Assembly: GCF_030518235.1 (NCBI RefSeq)
Contig: NZ_JAULSA010000001.1
Location: 744,001-808,000, forward strand
DNA from: Saccharibacillus sp. CPCC 101409
GTDB lineage: Bacteria > Bacillota > Bacilli > Paenibacillales > Paenibacillaceae
DNA: 64,000 nt
Direction: 5' to 3'
In this document: positions 1 through 7,788 of the stretch, in pieces
Position numbering within the stretch: the stretch's first letter is position 1
Layout: the number at the start of each line of letters is the position of its first letter
Notes under the pieces: generated by a model
Told to the model about the DNA's origin: nothing
Database searches by the model: none
The model's input: the letters and a program-made list of their open reading frames with translations, nothing else
Translations under genes and position numbers: made by a program

Positions 1-160
1 GCAGATCGACGATCCGGCCCGCTTTGCCGCGCAGCGTACCGATTCTTTTCTCGACGGTAACGCCCGACCAGTTGCCGACCGTTTCGTAGGAACGGGTCAG
101 CATATTGAACAGCGAAGTCTTGCCGGTGTTGGGATTGCCGAGCAGCGCATAATCGCTCAT
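1..160 (-). CDS. feoB: Ferrous iron transporter FeoB, N-terminal fragment
   Basis: This is the start of FeoB, the membrane GTPase that imports Fe2+; only the first 53 codons lie in the window and the rest runs off the left edge. The visible protein begins [19 protein letters not shown], a G-protein fold opening with the Walker A/G1 motif GNPNTGKTS, followed by a G2-region segment with [10 protein letters not shown] typical of FeoB. Its ATG (160-158) overlaps the TGA of feoA in an ATGA arrangement, so the two genes are translationally coupled. Iron control through the Fur-like site upstream of feoA is inferred. Confidence 0.93.
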   Translation of the reverse strand, partial: MSDYALLGNPNTGKTSLFNMLTRSYETVGNWSGVTVEKRIGTLRGKAGRIVDL

Positions 161-414
161 GTCCGCGCAACCTCCAGGCGCGACGCTTCGAACCGCCGGA
201 TGCCGACAAGCTGTCCGGCGCATTCGAACGTCAGCGGCCCGCCGAACGGCCCGAACCGGCGGACCGTCAGCCGGCTGCCTTCCGCAACGCCCAGATCGTT
301 CAGCCTGCGGCGCAGCAGCGGATCGATCCGGTGGAGCGCCGTGACGACGGCCGCTCCGCCGGGGCGGATATCGGCCAGTACCGCGGCCGTTTGGAATTCC
401 GTGCTTTTACGCAT
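157..414 (-). CDS. feoA: FeoA, small SH3-like partner of FeoB
   Basis: An 85-residue cytosolic protein of the FeoA family, SH3-like beta-barrel proteins needed with FeoB for Fe2+ uptake. The length fits the family, and the central [19 protein letters not shown] region and the later [10 protein letters not shown] segment match the usual FeoA pattern. The ATG at 414 has AAGGAG about 7 nt upstream. The stop overlaps the feoB start by 4 nt. A Fur-box-like palindrome lies about 30 nt upstream of the start, so repression by Fur when iron is plentiful is likely. Confidence 0.92.
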   Translation of the reverse strand: MRKSTEFQTAAVLADIRPGGAAVVTALHRIDPLLRRRLNDLGVAEGSRLTVRRFGPFGGPLTFECAGQLVGIRRFEASRLEVART

Positions 415-445
415 AAAAGTTCTCCTTCATCTCTATGACTTGGAA

Positions 446-460
446 TGATAATCAATATCA
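446..460 (-). promoter_or_regulatory. Fur box upstream of feoAB
   Basis: TGATAATCAATATCA differs from the 7-1-7 Fur consensus TGATAATnATTATCA at two positions. It sits between the feoA start and its presumed promoter. Binding by Fur is inferred from the match and the gene it precedes. Confidence 0.75.
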
Positions 461-535
461 ATTAGCTTTTTTTGTAATGTACCACCAAGAATTTGCCGCG
501 ACTGTGACCGATGTCATAAAAATGCGGATTTTCAC

Positions 536-564
536 TTTACATTGCTCGCTTCCTTAAGTATGAT
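536..564 (+). promoter_or_regulatory. Sigma-A promoter for the GGDEF-EAL gene
   Basis: TTTACA, a 17-bp spacer, then TATGAT. It faces away from feoAB and would start transcription near 571, well upstream of the chosen start at 797. Confidence 0.6.
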
Positions 565-629
565 AAAAAAGCCAAAATTGGCCGGACGGTACTTTATGGA
601 TTAATGTCCGCCTATCATGGACAATTTGG

Positions 630-658
630 AAGAGGTCCGAGCAGAAAGGGCCTTTTTT
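630..658 (+). terminator. Hairpin plus U-run in the leader of the GGDEF-EAL gene
   Basis: AAGAGGTCC pairs with GGGCCTTTTTT around a 9-nt loop, leaving six Ts. It lies between the promoter at 536-564 and the start codon at 797, so it could be an attenuator. I recognise no known aptamer beside it. Confidence 0.45.
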
Positions 659-796
659 CTTGCAGTTGACCAAGAAAATTGTCTGATTTTGACGAAGCCC
701 GGCAGGATAAAGCAAGCCGGCGTAGAATGTAAAGCCAAGATGAGAAACCGATCCGATTTTATGACATCCCAGCAGGACGGAAGTGAACGTGAACGA

Positions 797-2890
797 ATGA
801 ACCGAACTTCGGCGTTACGCCAATTGTCTTTTTACCTCTGTTCCGTCTTTTTTCTTCTTATTGTATGCGAAGCGGTCGAGCGGCTCTGGACGGACGGCTC
901 CGGCAGCCGCTGGATTCCAGCCCTGGCCCTGCTGACCGGAAGCTTTTCGGTAACGGCGTGCATGACCGTGTATTTCCACGCCACCCCGCTGTTCGACCGC
1001 AGAATCGGAAGCTACAGCAAGCGGATGGTCAAGCTGATGGGAGCCGCCGGGCTGGTGGAGCTGCTGCATCTGCTGCTGGACTTTTTTTATTTTATTTCGC
1101 CGCCTCTGCTGGAACGGGACGTGCACGGCTGGCTGTTTGCGCTGGCGACTCTGGTGTATGCGATCGGGCTTCCCGTGCTGTTTACCCTCCCGAACCGGCC
1201 GAGCGTTGTGCCGGGGCGCATGCTGTATCTGGGAATTCCGCTCTCGGCCGCCGCGCTGGCGGGACTGCTTCTGGTGCTGCATCGCAGCCTGCCCGGCTTT
1301 GCCGCGGCGCGTCTCGATCTGATCCTGAACGGACTGGCGTTCCTGGCGGCGGTATCGGCTTTCGTTTATTTGTTTGTCCGCTACCGGCGCAGAGGCGCGC
1401 AGGCGCTGTGGATCGCGGCGCAGTCGCTCGGGCTGGCCGCCGCCGCCCAGGTACTGATTCTGCTGGCGGGCGACGGCGTGGGTTTTTACTTTCTGGGCGC
1501 TTCGGCGCTGCATGCTTTGTCGTACGGCATTCTGGTCGGGCACGGACTGCGGCTCGCCATCGCGGAACCGCTGCGCGAGCGGCGCGAAGCGGAAGAACGC
1601 ATCGAGTTTCTGGCGTATAACGACGATCTGACCGGACTGCCGAACCGCCGCAGCCTGCATACCCGGCTCAACTCGCGTTTCGAGCAGGCTTACTCCGGCA
1701 AAACGGCCCTTATGGTGCTGAATATCAACCGGTTCAAAACGATTAACGATTCGCTCGGTTACGAAGCGGGAGACCGTCTGCTCGGCATCGTGTCGGAACT
1801 GCTGCAAAGTCATGTGGAGAACCCCGAAGAAGTCTTCCGCACGGGCGGGGACGAATTTGCGGTCGTGCTGCCGGAAAGCGGCGGCGAAGAAGCGCTGAAG
1901 CGCGCCCATGCGCTGCTTGAAGAATTCGAGCGTCCGGTCAGCGTGGGCGGCATGGAGCACTATGTGGCGCTGTCGGCCGGCATCGCGGTGTATCCGGAAG
2001 ACGGACTGGCCGCGGACGGCCTGCTGCAAAGCGCGGACGCGGCGGTCCATCTGGCGAAGGAGCAGGGAGCGGAAGTCAAGCGTTTCTCGCGCGGCATGAC
2101 GACCGTGGCGCGCGAGAAGCTGATCCTGGAAAGCGATCTGCGCAAAGGATTGGATCGCGGCGAATTCTATCTGGAGTATCAGCCGAAGATGTCCGTGGAG
2201 ACCGGGCGCATTCTCGGGATGGAGGCGCTGGTGCGCTGGAACCACCCGCTGCGCGGACCGGTTTCGCCGGCGGAATTTATTCCGCTGGCCGAGGAAAGCG
2301 GATTGATCGTGCCGCTCGGCGAATGGGTGCTGCAGGAGGCGTGCCGGCAGAACAAACAGTGGCAGGACAAAGGCTACGAGCCGCTGTGCATGTCCATCAA
2401 TCTGTCGATCCGCCAGTTCCGCCAGGCCGGCCTGGCCGATCAGATCGGCGAAATGCTGGAAGAGATCGGACTCGACCCGCAGTATGTGGAGCTGGAGATT
2501 ACCGAGAGTATGACCGTGGACAAAGACGCCGCGTTCGAGCAGCTCAAACGCTTCAAGCAGATCGGCCTGCATATCAGCATCGACGATTTCGGAACGGGCT
2601 ACAGCTCGCTGCATTATTTGAAAAACATGCCGATCGACCGCCTCAAGATCGACCGTTCGTTCGTCAGCGAAGTGATGAGCGGCCAGAGCGACGCGGCCAT
2701 CGTATCGACGATCGCGTCGATGGCGCATCACCTCAAGCTCAAAGTAACGGCCGAAGGCGTGGAGAACGAAGAGCAGCTCGAATTTCTGCGCAGCCAGAAA
2801 TGCCACGAAGCGCAGGGTTTCCTGTTCAGCCGCCCGGTGCCGGCCGGCCGCTTCGAACGGATGTTTTTACAGCAGCAAAAGCTGGGTTAA
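797..2890 (+). CDS. Membrane GGDEF-EAL protein, probable c-di-GMP phosphodiesterase
   Basis: A 697-residue c-di-GMP turnover protein. Residues about 10-255 hold seven or eight hydrophobic helices, a likely membrane sensor. A GGDEF domain follows (GGDEF motif near residue 351), then an EAL domain (EAL motif near residue 475). The EAL metal and catalytic residues are visible: EALVRW, SINLS, EITES, DDFGTGYS, RLKID, AEGVEN, so hydrolase activity is likely. The GGDEF half keeps the signature, but the metal-binding D-x-D before FK is LNINRFK, so cyclase activity is doubtful and the domain may be a GTP sensor. The frame is open upstream to 617, but that stretch includes a terminator-like hairpin. 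I chose the ATG at 797 because it directly precedes the first helix; the ATG at 761 is an alternative. Confidence 0.88.
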   Translation: MNRTSALRQLSFYLCSVFFLLIVCEAVERLWTDGSGSRWIPALALLTGSFSVTACMTVYFHATPLFDRRIGSYSKRMVKLMGAAGLVELLHLLLDFFYFISPPLLERDVHGWLFALATLVYAIGLPVLFTLPNRPSVVPGRMLYLGIPLSAAALAGLLLVLHRSLPGFAAARLDLILNGLAFLAAVSAFVYLFVRYRRRGAQALWIAAQSLGLAAAAQVLILLAGDGVGFYFLGASALHALSYGILVGHGLRLAIAEPLRERREAEERIEFLAYNDDLTGLPNRRSLHTRLNSRFEQAYSGKTALMVLNINRFKTINDSLGYEAGDRLLGIVSELLQSHVENPEEVFRTGGDEFAVVLPESGGEEALKRAHALLEEFERPVSVGGMEHYVALSAGIAVYPEDGLAADGLLQSADAAVHLAKEQGAEVKRFSRGMTTVAREKLILESDLRKGLDRGEFYLEYQPKMSVETGRILGMEALVRWNHPLRGPVSPAEFIPLAEESGLIVPLGEWVLQEACRQNKQWQDKGYEPLCMSINLSIRQFRQAGLADQIGEMLEEIGLDPQYVELEITESMTVDKDAAFEQLKRFKQIGLHISIDDFGTGYSSLHYLKNMPIDRLKIDRSFVSEVMSGQSDAAIVSTIASMAHHLKLKVTAEGVENEEQLEFLRSQKCHEAQGFLFSRPVPAGRFERMFLQQQKLG

Positions 2891-2893
2891 TCC

Positions 2894-2933
2894 AAGATTT
2901 CGCGGCCTGTTCATGGCGGCGGAATCTTTTTTT
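2894..2933 (+). terminator. Terminator after the GGDEF-EAL gene
   Basis: AGATTTCGCGGCC pairs imperfectly with GGCGGCGGAATCT and is followed by seven Ts. Confidence 0.75.
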
Positions 2934-2944
2934 GAAAATAAAGC

Positions 2945-2973
2945 TTGCCATTCGGCATTGAACGTGGTATATT
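2945..2973 (+). promoter_or_regulatory. Promoter for the two tRNA genes
   Basis: TTGCCA, 17-bp spacer, TATATT. It lies about 45 nt upstream of tRNA-Pro with no other gene between. Confidence 0.7.
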
Positions 2974-3019
2974 ATTTCTTGTCCTCAAGAGGACGCTTGA
3001 TCCAAAAGGTAACATTCGT

Positions 3020-3096
3020 CGGGACGTAGCTCAGCTTGGTAGAGCACCTGGTTTGGGACCAGGGGGTCGCATGTTCAAATCGTGTCGTCCCGACCA
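3020..3096 (+). tRNA. tRNA-Pro (anticodon UGG)
   Basis: A complete cloverleaf of 77 nt with encoded CCA. Acceptor CGGGACG (3020-3026) pairs with CGTCCCG (3086-3092). The anticodon stem CCTGG/CCAGG encloses loop TTTGGGA with TGG at 3054-3056, and the T-loop region contains GTTCAAATC. Confidence 0.97.
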
Positions 3097-3146
3097 TATT
3101 TATTTTTAGAATATTGAATGAATTTGCGCAATCAAGCTTTATCCGC

Positions 3147-3217
3147 GCGGGTGTAGTTCAATGGTAGAACTTCAGCCTTCCAAGCTGATAGCGTGGGTTC
3201 GATTCCCATCACCCGCT
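3147..3217 (+). tRNA. tRNA-Gly (anticodon UCC)
   Basis: A cloverleaf of 71 nt. Acceptor GCGGGTG (3147-3153) pairs with CACCCGC (3210-3216). The anticodon stem TCAGC/GCTGA holds loop CTTCCAA with TCC. The T arm contains GGTTCGATTCC. CCA is not encoded, unlike the neighbouring tRNA-Pro. Confidence 0.97.
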
Positions 3218-3232
3218 TATAGCGTTACAGGT

Positions 3233-3260
3233 AAAAGCTCCTGCTTGCAGGGGCTTTTTT
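3233..3260 (+). terminator. Terminator of the tRNA-Pro/tRNA-Gly unit
   Basis: AAAAGCTCCTG and CAGGGGCTTTTTT form a stem around CTTG, followed by a T-run. Confidence 0.85.
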
Positions 3261-3403
3261 GCTGCTTCAACCTACGAAATGCAGTATCAAAATGACCAAA
3301 CCGTGAACACGTTCCTTTTTTCGGAAATAAGGGGCGTTTTTTTGTGCGATGGGCTTTTTTAAAACATGCAGGCTGCCGATATAAAGAAAGGAGTGTCCAT
3401 TAT

Positions 3404-3664
3404 ATGGCGGGCGGCGCAGCGGATCGGGGGAGATCCGGTCGTCCATCAGCGGGAGGTCGGCAGGATATGAGCAAGAAGCACGCGGCGCCGGAAGCGCTGC
3501 ACCTGGAACGGGACAAAGAAACGGCAGAGCGCAAAAACGGCGGCGGAGTCGGCATCGCCCTGATCGCCGGACTGGGACTGCTGGTCTATCTCGCCGTCAT
3601 CGGCGGATTTCTGTTCCTGGCCGGAACGGGATTGGTTACGCTGCTGAACTGGCTGCTGGGCTGA
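3404..3664 (+). CDS. Small single-pass membrane protein of unknown function
   Basis: An 86-residue protein with no family I recognise. The first 60 residues are polar and rich in Gly, Arg and Lys. Residues about 62-84 form one hydrophobic segment (GIALIAGLGLLVYLAVIGGF), ending in a short tail NWLLG. The ATG at 3404 has AAAGGAG about 11 nt upstream, which is why it is preferred over the open frame that continues up to 3344. It stands alone between the tRNA terminator and a non-coding leader. Confidence 0.6.
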   Translation: MAGGAADRGRSGRPSAGGRQDMSKKHAAPEALHLERDKETAERKNGGGVGIALIAGLGLLVYLAVIGGFLFLAGTGLVTLLNWLLG

Positions 3665-4293
3665 TTGCCGGCCAATCTTCGGAAGCAGGAAAAGCTTGCA
3701 CATCGCGCGAAAGCCGGGTTATACTGACCCTATCGGTGCAGAGACTTGTCTCGCTTGAACGACAGCCGACCTATCCTACAGATCGAGAGGTACCTCCCAT
3801 ACGATGAAGAACAGACTGCAAGACCTCATCTAACTCCATGTTTCCGTATTCGCGGTATACGATCCGGCTTTATGCGCCGGGCATGCCGCGGGCGGAAAAC
3901 GCGCTGCCGGATTCGGCGGCGTGGGCCTTCTGCGGCCCGGGTTTGAGGAGGAGTCTGTCCATCGTCGGGGCGAGGCGCCTCTTTTTGCATACCGTTTTTC
4001 GGATATGCGTTTGAAGCGTCCGGAGAAGAAGAGCGGAGTTTCGTCCGCTTTATCTTTGTCCGCACCCTGCGGGTAATTCGCAATCGGCGCAGCATCGAAC
4101 TTTCCGTTTCGTCGGATGCGGTTCGACGCTTGCGCTTTCTGCGACAGATCCCCGGACCGATGGCCGATTCTTTTTATACTCGAAATTCATCCGAAATCCG
4201 CAGCGGCCCTCGCCGTCTGCGGATTTTCTGCGTCCAGGCGGCCGGTACCGCACGCAGCGGCGAAATTCGACTCGACGAGAGGATGACGGCATT
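3665..4293 (+). promoter_or_regulatory. Long leader of the ABC-F gene with mini-ORF and hairpins
   Basis: About 630 nt without a convincing large gene. It starts with a promoter (TTGCAC at 3696, 18-bp spacer, TATACT at 3720). The predicted transcript has a small hairpin GAGAC-TT-GTCTC (3741-3752), the palindrome GAGGTACCTC (3786-3795) and a 9-codon ORF MKNRLQDLI (3804-3833). The palindrome GAGGCGCCTC followed by five Ts comes next (about 3969-3983), then a strong hairpin at 4194-4226 (AAATCCGCAG with CTGCGGATTT). The ABC-F start follows at 4294. Promoter, mini-ORF and hairpins upstream of an ABC-F gene resemble the attenuated leaders of antibiotic-resistance ABC-F genes; that role is inference. 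Confidence 0.45.
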
Positions 4294-6189
4294 ATGCAAC
4301 AAACGACATTGATGATGGCAAGAGGGCTTGCCAAAGACTGGGAAGGACGCAGGATTTTCGAGGGGATCGACCTGGAAGTGACGGCGGGAGAACGGCTGGC
4401 GCTGTTCGGACGCAACGGCTGCGGCAAAACGACGCTGCTGCGAATTCTGGCCGGTCTGGACGAAGCGACGGAAGGACGGATCGACCGTATTCTGCCGCTG
4501 GAGCAGTGGGGCATGATGAAGCAGCACGAAGAGCTGCCGGAAGATACGACGGCTTTGGAGCGGGCTTACCGCGAGAACGACAGGCTGTGGAAACTCAAGC
4601 ACGAACTGGCGGAGCTGACGCTGCGCATGAGCGGTTCGGAAGCCGAGTCGGCGTCTGCGCTGGAGCAATACGGAGCGGCGCTCGAAACTTATGAAACAAT
4701 GAACGGATTCGAATGGGAAAACGAAGTGGAACGGCAGCTTCAGCGGATCGGGGTGCCGAAGGAAGCGTGGAGCCTGCCTTACGCTTCGCTCAGCGGCGGA
4801 CAGAAAACCCGCGTGCGGCTGGCCGCCCTGCTGGCGAAAGCGCCGCAGCTTCTTATTCTCGACGAACCGACCAATCATCTGGACGAGGAGAGCTTGCGCT
4901 GGCTGGAAGAGCAGCTCCAAAGCTATGCCGGCACGCTGCTGTTTGTTTCCCACGACCGGCAGTTTATCGACGAGGTGGCGACCGCGGTCTGCGAACTGAA
5001 TCCGGGCGGAATCGTCAAGTACCGCGGGGGTTATACCGATTACAAGGGGCATAAAGAGCGGGAGCTGCGGGAACACGAAGCGCTGCACAAAAAGCAGGAG
5101 CAGCAGCGCAAAGCGTTGGAGGAATCGATTCGGAACTATCAGCGGTGGTTCCATCAGGCGCACAATGCGGCGGCGCATCAAAGCGAAGTCAAGATTACTG
5201 CGAGCTATTACAAAGCCAGAGCCAAAAAGAACGTTTCCCGCTACCACGCCAAGCAGAAGCAGCTCGAACGGCTGGACGCGGAAAGCGTCGGCAGCGTACG
5301 CAAAGCGGCGCAGCTTAATATGACGCTGGAAAACGAAGGCTTCGAGGCGCAGACGCTGGCGCGGTTCGAGCATGCGGACTTTGCTTACGGCGGCAGAATC
5401 GTCCTCCGCGGCGTCCATTTCGGTCTTCGGCGCGGCGATCGGCTCGCCGTGCGCGGTCCCAACGGCAGCGGCAAGACCACGCTGCTGCGGCTGGCCGTCG
5501 GCAAGCTGCATCCGACAAGCGGTTCGGTGTCGCTGCATCCCGGCGTAAAGATCGGCTATTTCTCGCAGGAGCTCGAAGGGCTGCCGACGGATAAAACGCT
5601 GCTGGACAGCCTGCTGGAACTGCCGCGCATGACGCAGACCGAAGCGCGCACCATCCTCGGCTGCTTCCTGTTTCCCAAAGAAGACGCGTTCAAAAAAATC
5701 GGCGATCTCAGCATGGGCGAGAAATGCCGGGCGGCGTTTCTGCGGCTGTACTTCGGCGGCTCGAATCTGCTGGTGCTCGACGAGCCGAACAACTACCTCG
5801 ATATCGACACGCGCGAAGCGATGGAAGACGTGCTGATGCGCTACGAAGGCGCGCTGCTGCTCGTGTCCCACGACCGGATGCTGGTGCGCAAAGCGGCGAA
5901 CCGGATCGCCGACCTGGACGGGGCTGGCGGTTTCGAGCTGTTCGAAGGCGGCCTGGCCGAGCAGGAAGAGAACCGGAAGCTGCGCGAGCTCGCTCCCGGC
6001 GGACGCGAGGAGAACGAGCGGCGGCTGAGGCTGGAGCTGAAGCTGGCCCGGCTGCTGCGCGGCGAAGGCGAAGACGGCGTTTCGCGCGCCGCGGCGGACG
6101 AAGCGTCGGGCGACGCCGCTTCCGCGGAACTGCTGGCGGAGATCCGCGCGGTCAAACAGGAATTGGCAGAGCTCGGACAAGGCCGGTGA
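4294..6189 (+). CDS. ABC-F ATPase (ribosome-acting, possible antibiotic-resistance type)
   Basis: A 631-residue soluble protein with two ABC ATPase domains and no membrane segment, the ABC-F layout that acts on the ribosome E site. Domain 1 has GRNGCGKTT, LSGGQKTR and DEPTNHLD. The roughly 100-residue interdomain linker (residues about 250-340) is rich in Lys, Arg and Gln, with SYYKARAKKNVSRY. Domain 2 has GPNGSGKTT, LSMGEK and the unusual Walker B region DEPNNYLD where DEPTNHLD is normal. A charged helical tail ends the protein. The linker and overall layout recall VmlR/TaeA-like resistance factors of Bacilli, but a housekeeping translation factor is possible. The ATG at 4294 has AGAGGA 10 nt upstream; M7 or M8 are alternatives. 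Confidence 0.87.
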   Translation: MQQTTLMMARGLAKDWEGRRIFEGIDLEVTAGERLALFGRNGCGKTTLLRILAGLDEATEGRIDRILPLEQWGMMKQHEELPEDTTALERAYRENDRLWKLKHELAELTLRMSGSEAESASALEQYGAALETYETMNGFEWENEVERQLQRIGVPKEAWSLPYASLSGGQKTRVRLAALLAKAPQLLILDEPTNHLDEESLRWLEEQLQSYAGTLLFVSHDRQFIDEVATAVCELNPGGIVKYRGGYTDYKGHKERELREHEALHKKQEQQRKALEESIRNYQRWFHQAHNAAAHQSEVKITASYYKARAKKNVSRYHAKQKQLERLDAESVGSVRKAAQLNMTLENEGFEAQTLARFEHADFAYGGRIVLRGVHFGLRRGDRLAVRGPNGSGKTTLLRLAVGKLHPTSGSVSLHPGVKIGYFSQELEGLPTDKTLLDSLLELPRMTQTEARTILGCFLFPKEDAFKKIGDLSMGEKCRAAFLRLYFGGSNLLVLDEPNNYLDIDTREAMEDVLMRYEGALLLVSHDRMLVRKAANRIADLDGAGGFELFEGGLAEQEENRKLRELAPGGREENERRLRLELKLARLLRGEGEDGVSRAAADEASGDAASAELLAEIRAVKQELAELGQGR

Positions 6190-6197
6190 ACGCCGCA

Positions 6198-6241
6198 AAA
6201 CGCCGTCCGGAATTTTCGATTGACGGCGTTTAGCGTTTTTT
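6198..6241 (+). terminator. Terminator of the ABC-F gene
   Basis: AAACGCCGTC and GACGGCGTTT form a perfect 10-bp stem, followed after AGCG by six Ts. The 3' arm overlaps the -35 box of the next promoter. Confidence 0.75.
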
Positions 6242-6249
6242 AGTAGAAT
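6220..6249 (+). promoter_or_regulatory. Promoter of the pheST transcript
   Basis: TTGACG, 18-bp spacer, TAGAAT. It overlaps the terminator of the preceding gene and precedes the T-box leader by a few nucleotides. Confidence 0.65.
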
Positions 6250-6255
6250 GGAACA

Positions 6256-6606
6256 TATATTTTTGCCGCGATGATGGAGAAGAGTAGGCGCGCCGCCGTA
6301 CAGGGAGAAAATGCCGTGGATTGAGAGCATTTTTACGACAACGACGCCGCCGAAGTTCGCTCCGGAGCCGCTTTCTGAACCGGTCCGCCGCTTTTCGAAG
6401 TCTCGAAACGCGACGCCCGCATTAGGAAAGCCGGATTGACGACCCGATATCCGCCGTTTCCGAGAGAAGCCCGTTTCGCATATGCCGAGGCGGCGAACCC
6501 TGTCCTTCCGTACTGCCTGCCCGGCAGTCCAGCGGATCGGCGCGGCGCTTCTGAATTAGGGTGGTAACGCGATCTTTTCGCCCCTTGGGGCGGGAAGATC
6601 TTTTTG
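6256..6606 (+). promoter_or_regulatory. T-box riboswitch (Phe) controlling pheST
   Basis: A tRNA-sensing leader. The 5' part has the GA motif region (GAAGAGTAGG), then a specifier loop CGAAGTTCGCTCCGGAGCC with TTC (Phe) at 6356-6358. The T-box sequence AGGGTGGTAACGCG is at 6558-6571; its TGGT can pair with the ACCA end of uncharged tRNA-Phe. The terminator hairpin at 6571-6606 (GATCTTTTCGCCCC with GGGCGGGAAGATC, then five Ts) ends it. The ACC after TGGT in the consensus reads AAC here. Confidence 0.92.
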
Positions 6607-6701
6607 TTTTCGGAGAGGGTTTTGAACCTTTTGGCAAAAGTGGAAAAAACGAAAGTTAAACTTATTCAATGCTTCCCGTGCGGGAAAGGAGTCTGCGGAC
6701 G

Positions 6702-7718
6702 ATGAGAGAACGTTTGGAACAACTGAAAGCCGAAGCGCTCGAACAGCTGCAAAACGTAGCGGACGCGAAACAGCTCGACGAGCTGCGTATCAAGTATCAG
6801 GGTAAAAAAGGCAAACTGACCGAGATTCTGCGCGGCATGGGCGGACTGTCGGCCGAAGAACGTCCGGTCATCGGACAGCTGGCGAACGAGGTGCGCGACG
6901 CGATCGACGCGGCGATCGGCGGTCATCAGGAGCGTTTTGAACAGGAAGAAACGGAGCGCCGCCTGGCCTCGGAAACGATCGACGTGACGCTGCCCGGACG
7001 CAAGCCGAAACAAGGCGCCGTACATCCGCTGACCCGGGTCGTCGAAGAGATCGAAGAAATCTTTATCGGCATGGGCTACCGCGTCGCGGAAGGACCGGAA
7101 GTCGAAACCGATTACCACAACTTCGAAGCGCTCAACCTGCCGAAAGACCATCCGGCGCGCGATATGCAGGATTCTTTCTACATCACGGAAGATCTGCTGA
7201 TGCGCACGCAGACGTCGCCGGTGCAGGTGCGGACGATGGAAGCCATGAGCGGCGAAGTGCCGGTCAAGATCATCTGCCCGGGCAAAGTGTACCGCCGCGA
7301 CGACGACGACGCGACCCACTCGTTCCAGTTCCAGCAGATCGAAGGACTGGTCATCGGCAAAAATATCCGCATGAGCGACCTCAAAGGCACACTGCTCCAG
7401 TTCATGCGCGAGCTGTTCGGCAGCGACACCGAAATCCGCATGCGTCCGAGCTTCTTCCCGTTCACCGAACCGAGCGCCGAAGTGGACGTCACGTACCGCA
7501 AAAAAGGCGCCTCGGAACCGGGCTGGCTGGAAGTACTGGGCTGCGGCATGGTGCACCCGCGCGTGCTGGAGATGAGCGGTTACGATCCGGAGCAGTACAG
7601 CGGCTTCGCGTTCGGCATCGGCGTGGAACGGATCGCCATGCTGAAATACGGCATCGACGATATCCGGCATTTCTACAATAACGACGAGCGGTTCCTGGAA
7701 CAGTTCGCGCGCCGGTAG
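6702..7718 (+). CDS. pheS: Phenylalanine-tRNA ligase alpha subunit
   Basis: A 338-residue class II synthetase subunit that, with PheT, forms the alpha2beta2 enzyme charging tRNA-Phe. An N-terminal coiled coil (residues about 1-85) is followed by the catalytic core, with [36 protein letters not shown] (motif 2) and [14 protein letters not shown] (motif 3). The length is normal. I start at the ATG at 6702, 11 nt after AAAGGAG, rather than at the in-frame ATG at 6669. It is co-transcribed with pheT and controlled by the Phe T-box upstream. Confidence 0.97.
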   Translation: MRERLEQLKAEALEQLQNVADAKQLDELRIKYQGKKGKLTEILRGMGGLSAEERPVIGQLANEVRDAIDAAIGGHQERFEQEETERRLASETIDVTLPGRKPKQGAVHPLTRVVEEIEEIFIGMGYRVAEGPEVETDYHNFEALNLPKDHPARDMQDSFYITEDLLMRTQTSPVQVRTMEAMSGEVPVKIICPGKVYRRDDDDATHSFQFQQIEGLVIGKNIRMSDLKGTLLQFMRELFGSDTEIRMRPSFFPFTEPSAEVDVTYRKKGASEPGWLEVLGCGMVHPRVLEMSGYDPEQYSGFAFGIGVERIAMLKYGIDDIRHFYNNDERFLEQFARR

Positions 7719-7788
7719 AACCTGATTTTTTACCGATGAAAATGTACCGATAAAGAAACGCAATATACGATAAGGAAGTGAGCAGGCA

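Noticed and set aside
640..780. c-di-GMP riboswitch before the GGDEF-EAL gene
   Set aside because: Fragments such as GTAAAGCC are reminiscent, but the conserved GEMM core and paired stems could not be assembled.
815..2806. A 663-codon open frame antisense to the GGDEF-EAL gene
   Set aside because: His/Arg/Gln-rich shadow translation typical of GC-rich coding DNA, no ribosome binding site or family; the plus-strand frame carries perfect domain motifs.
3746..3946. A 66-codon plus frame in the ABC-F leader
   Set aside because: No ribosome binding site, Arg-rich random composition, overlaps the predicted leader hairpins.
4174..6330. A 718-codon antisense frame across the ABC-F gene
   Set aside because: Low-complexity shadow; it would cover the T-box promoter and has no recognisable motif.
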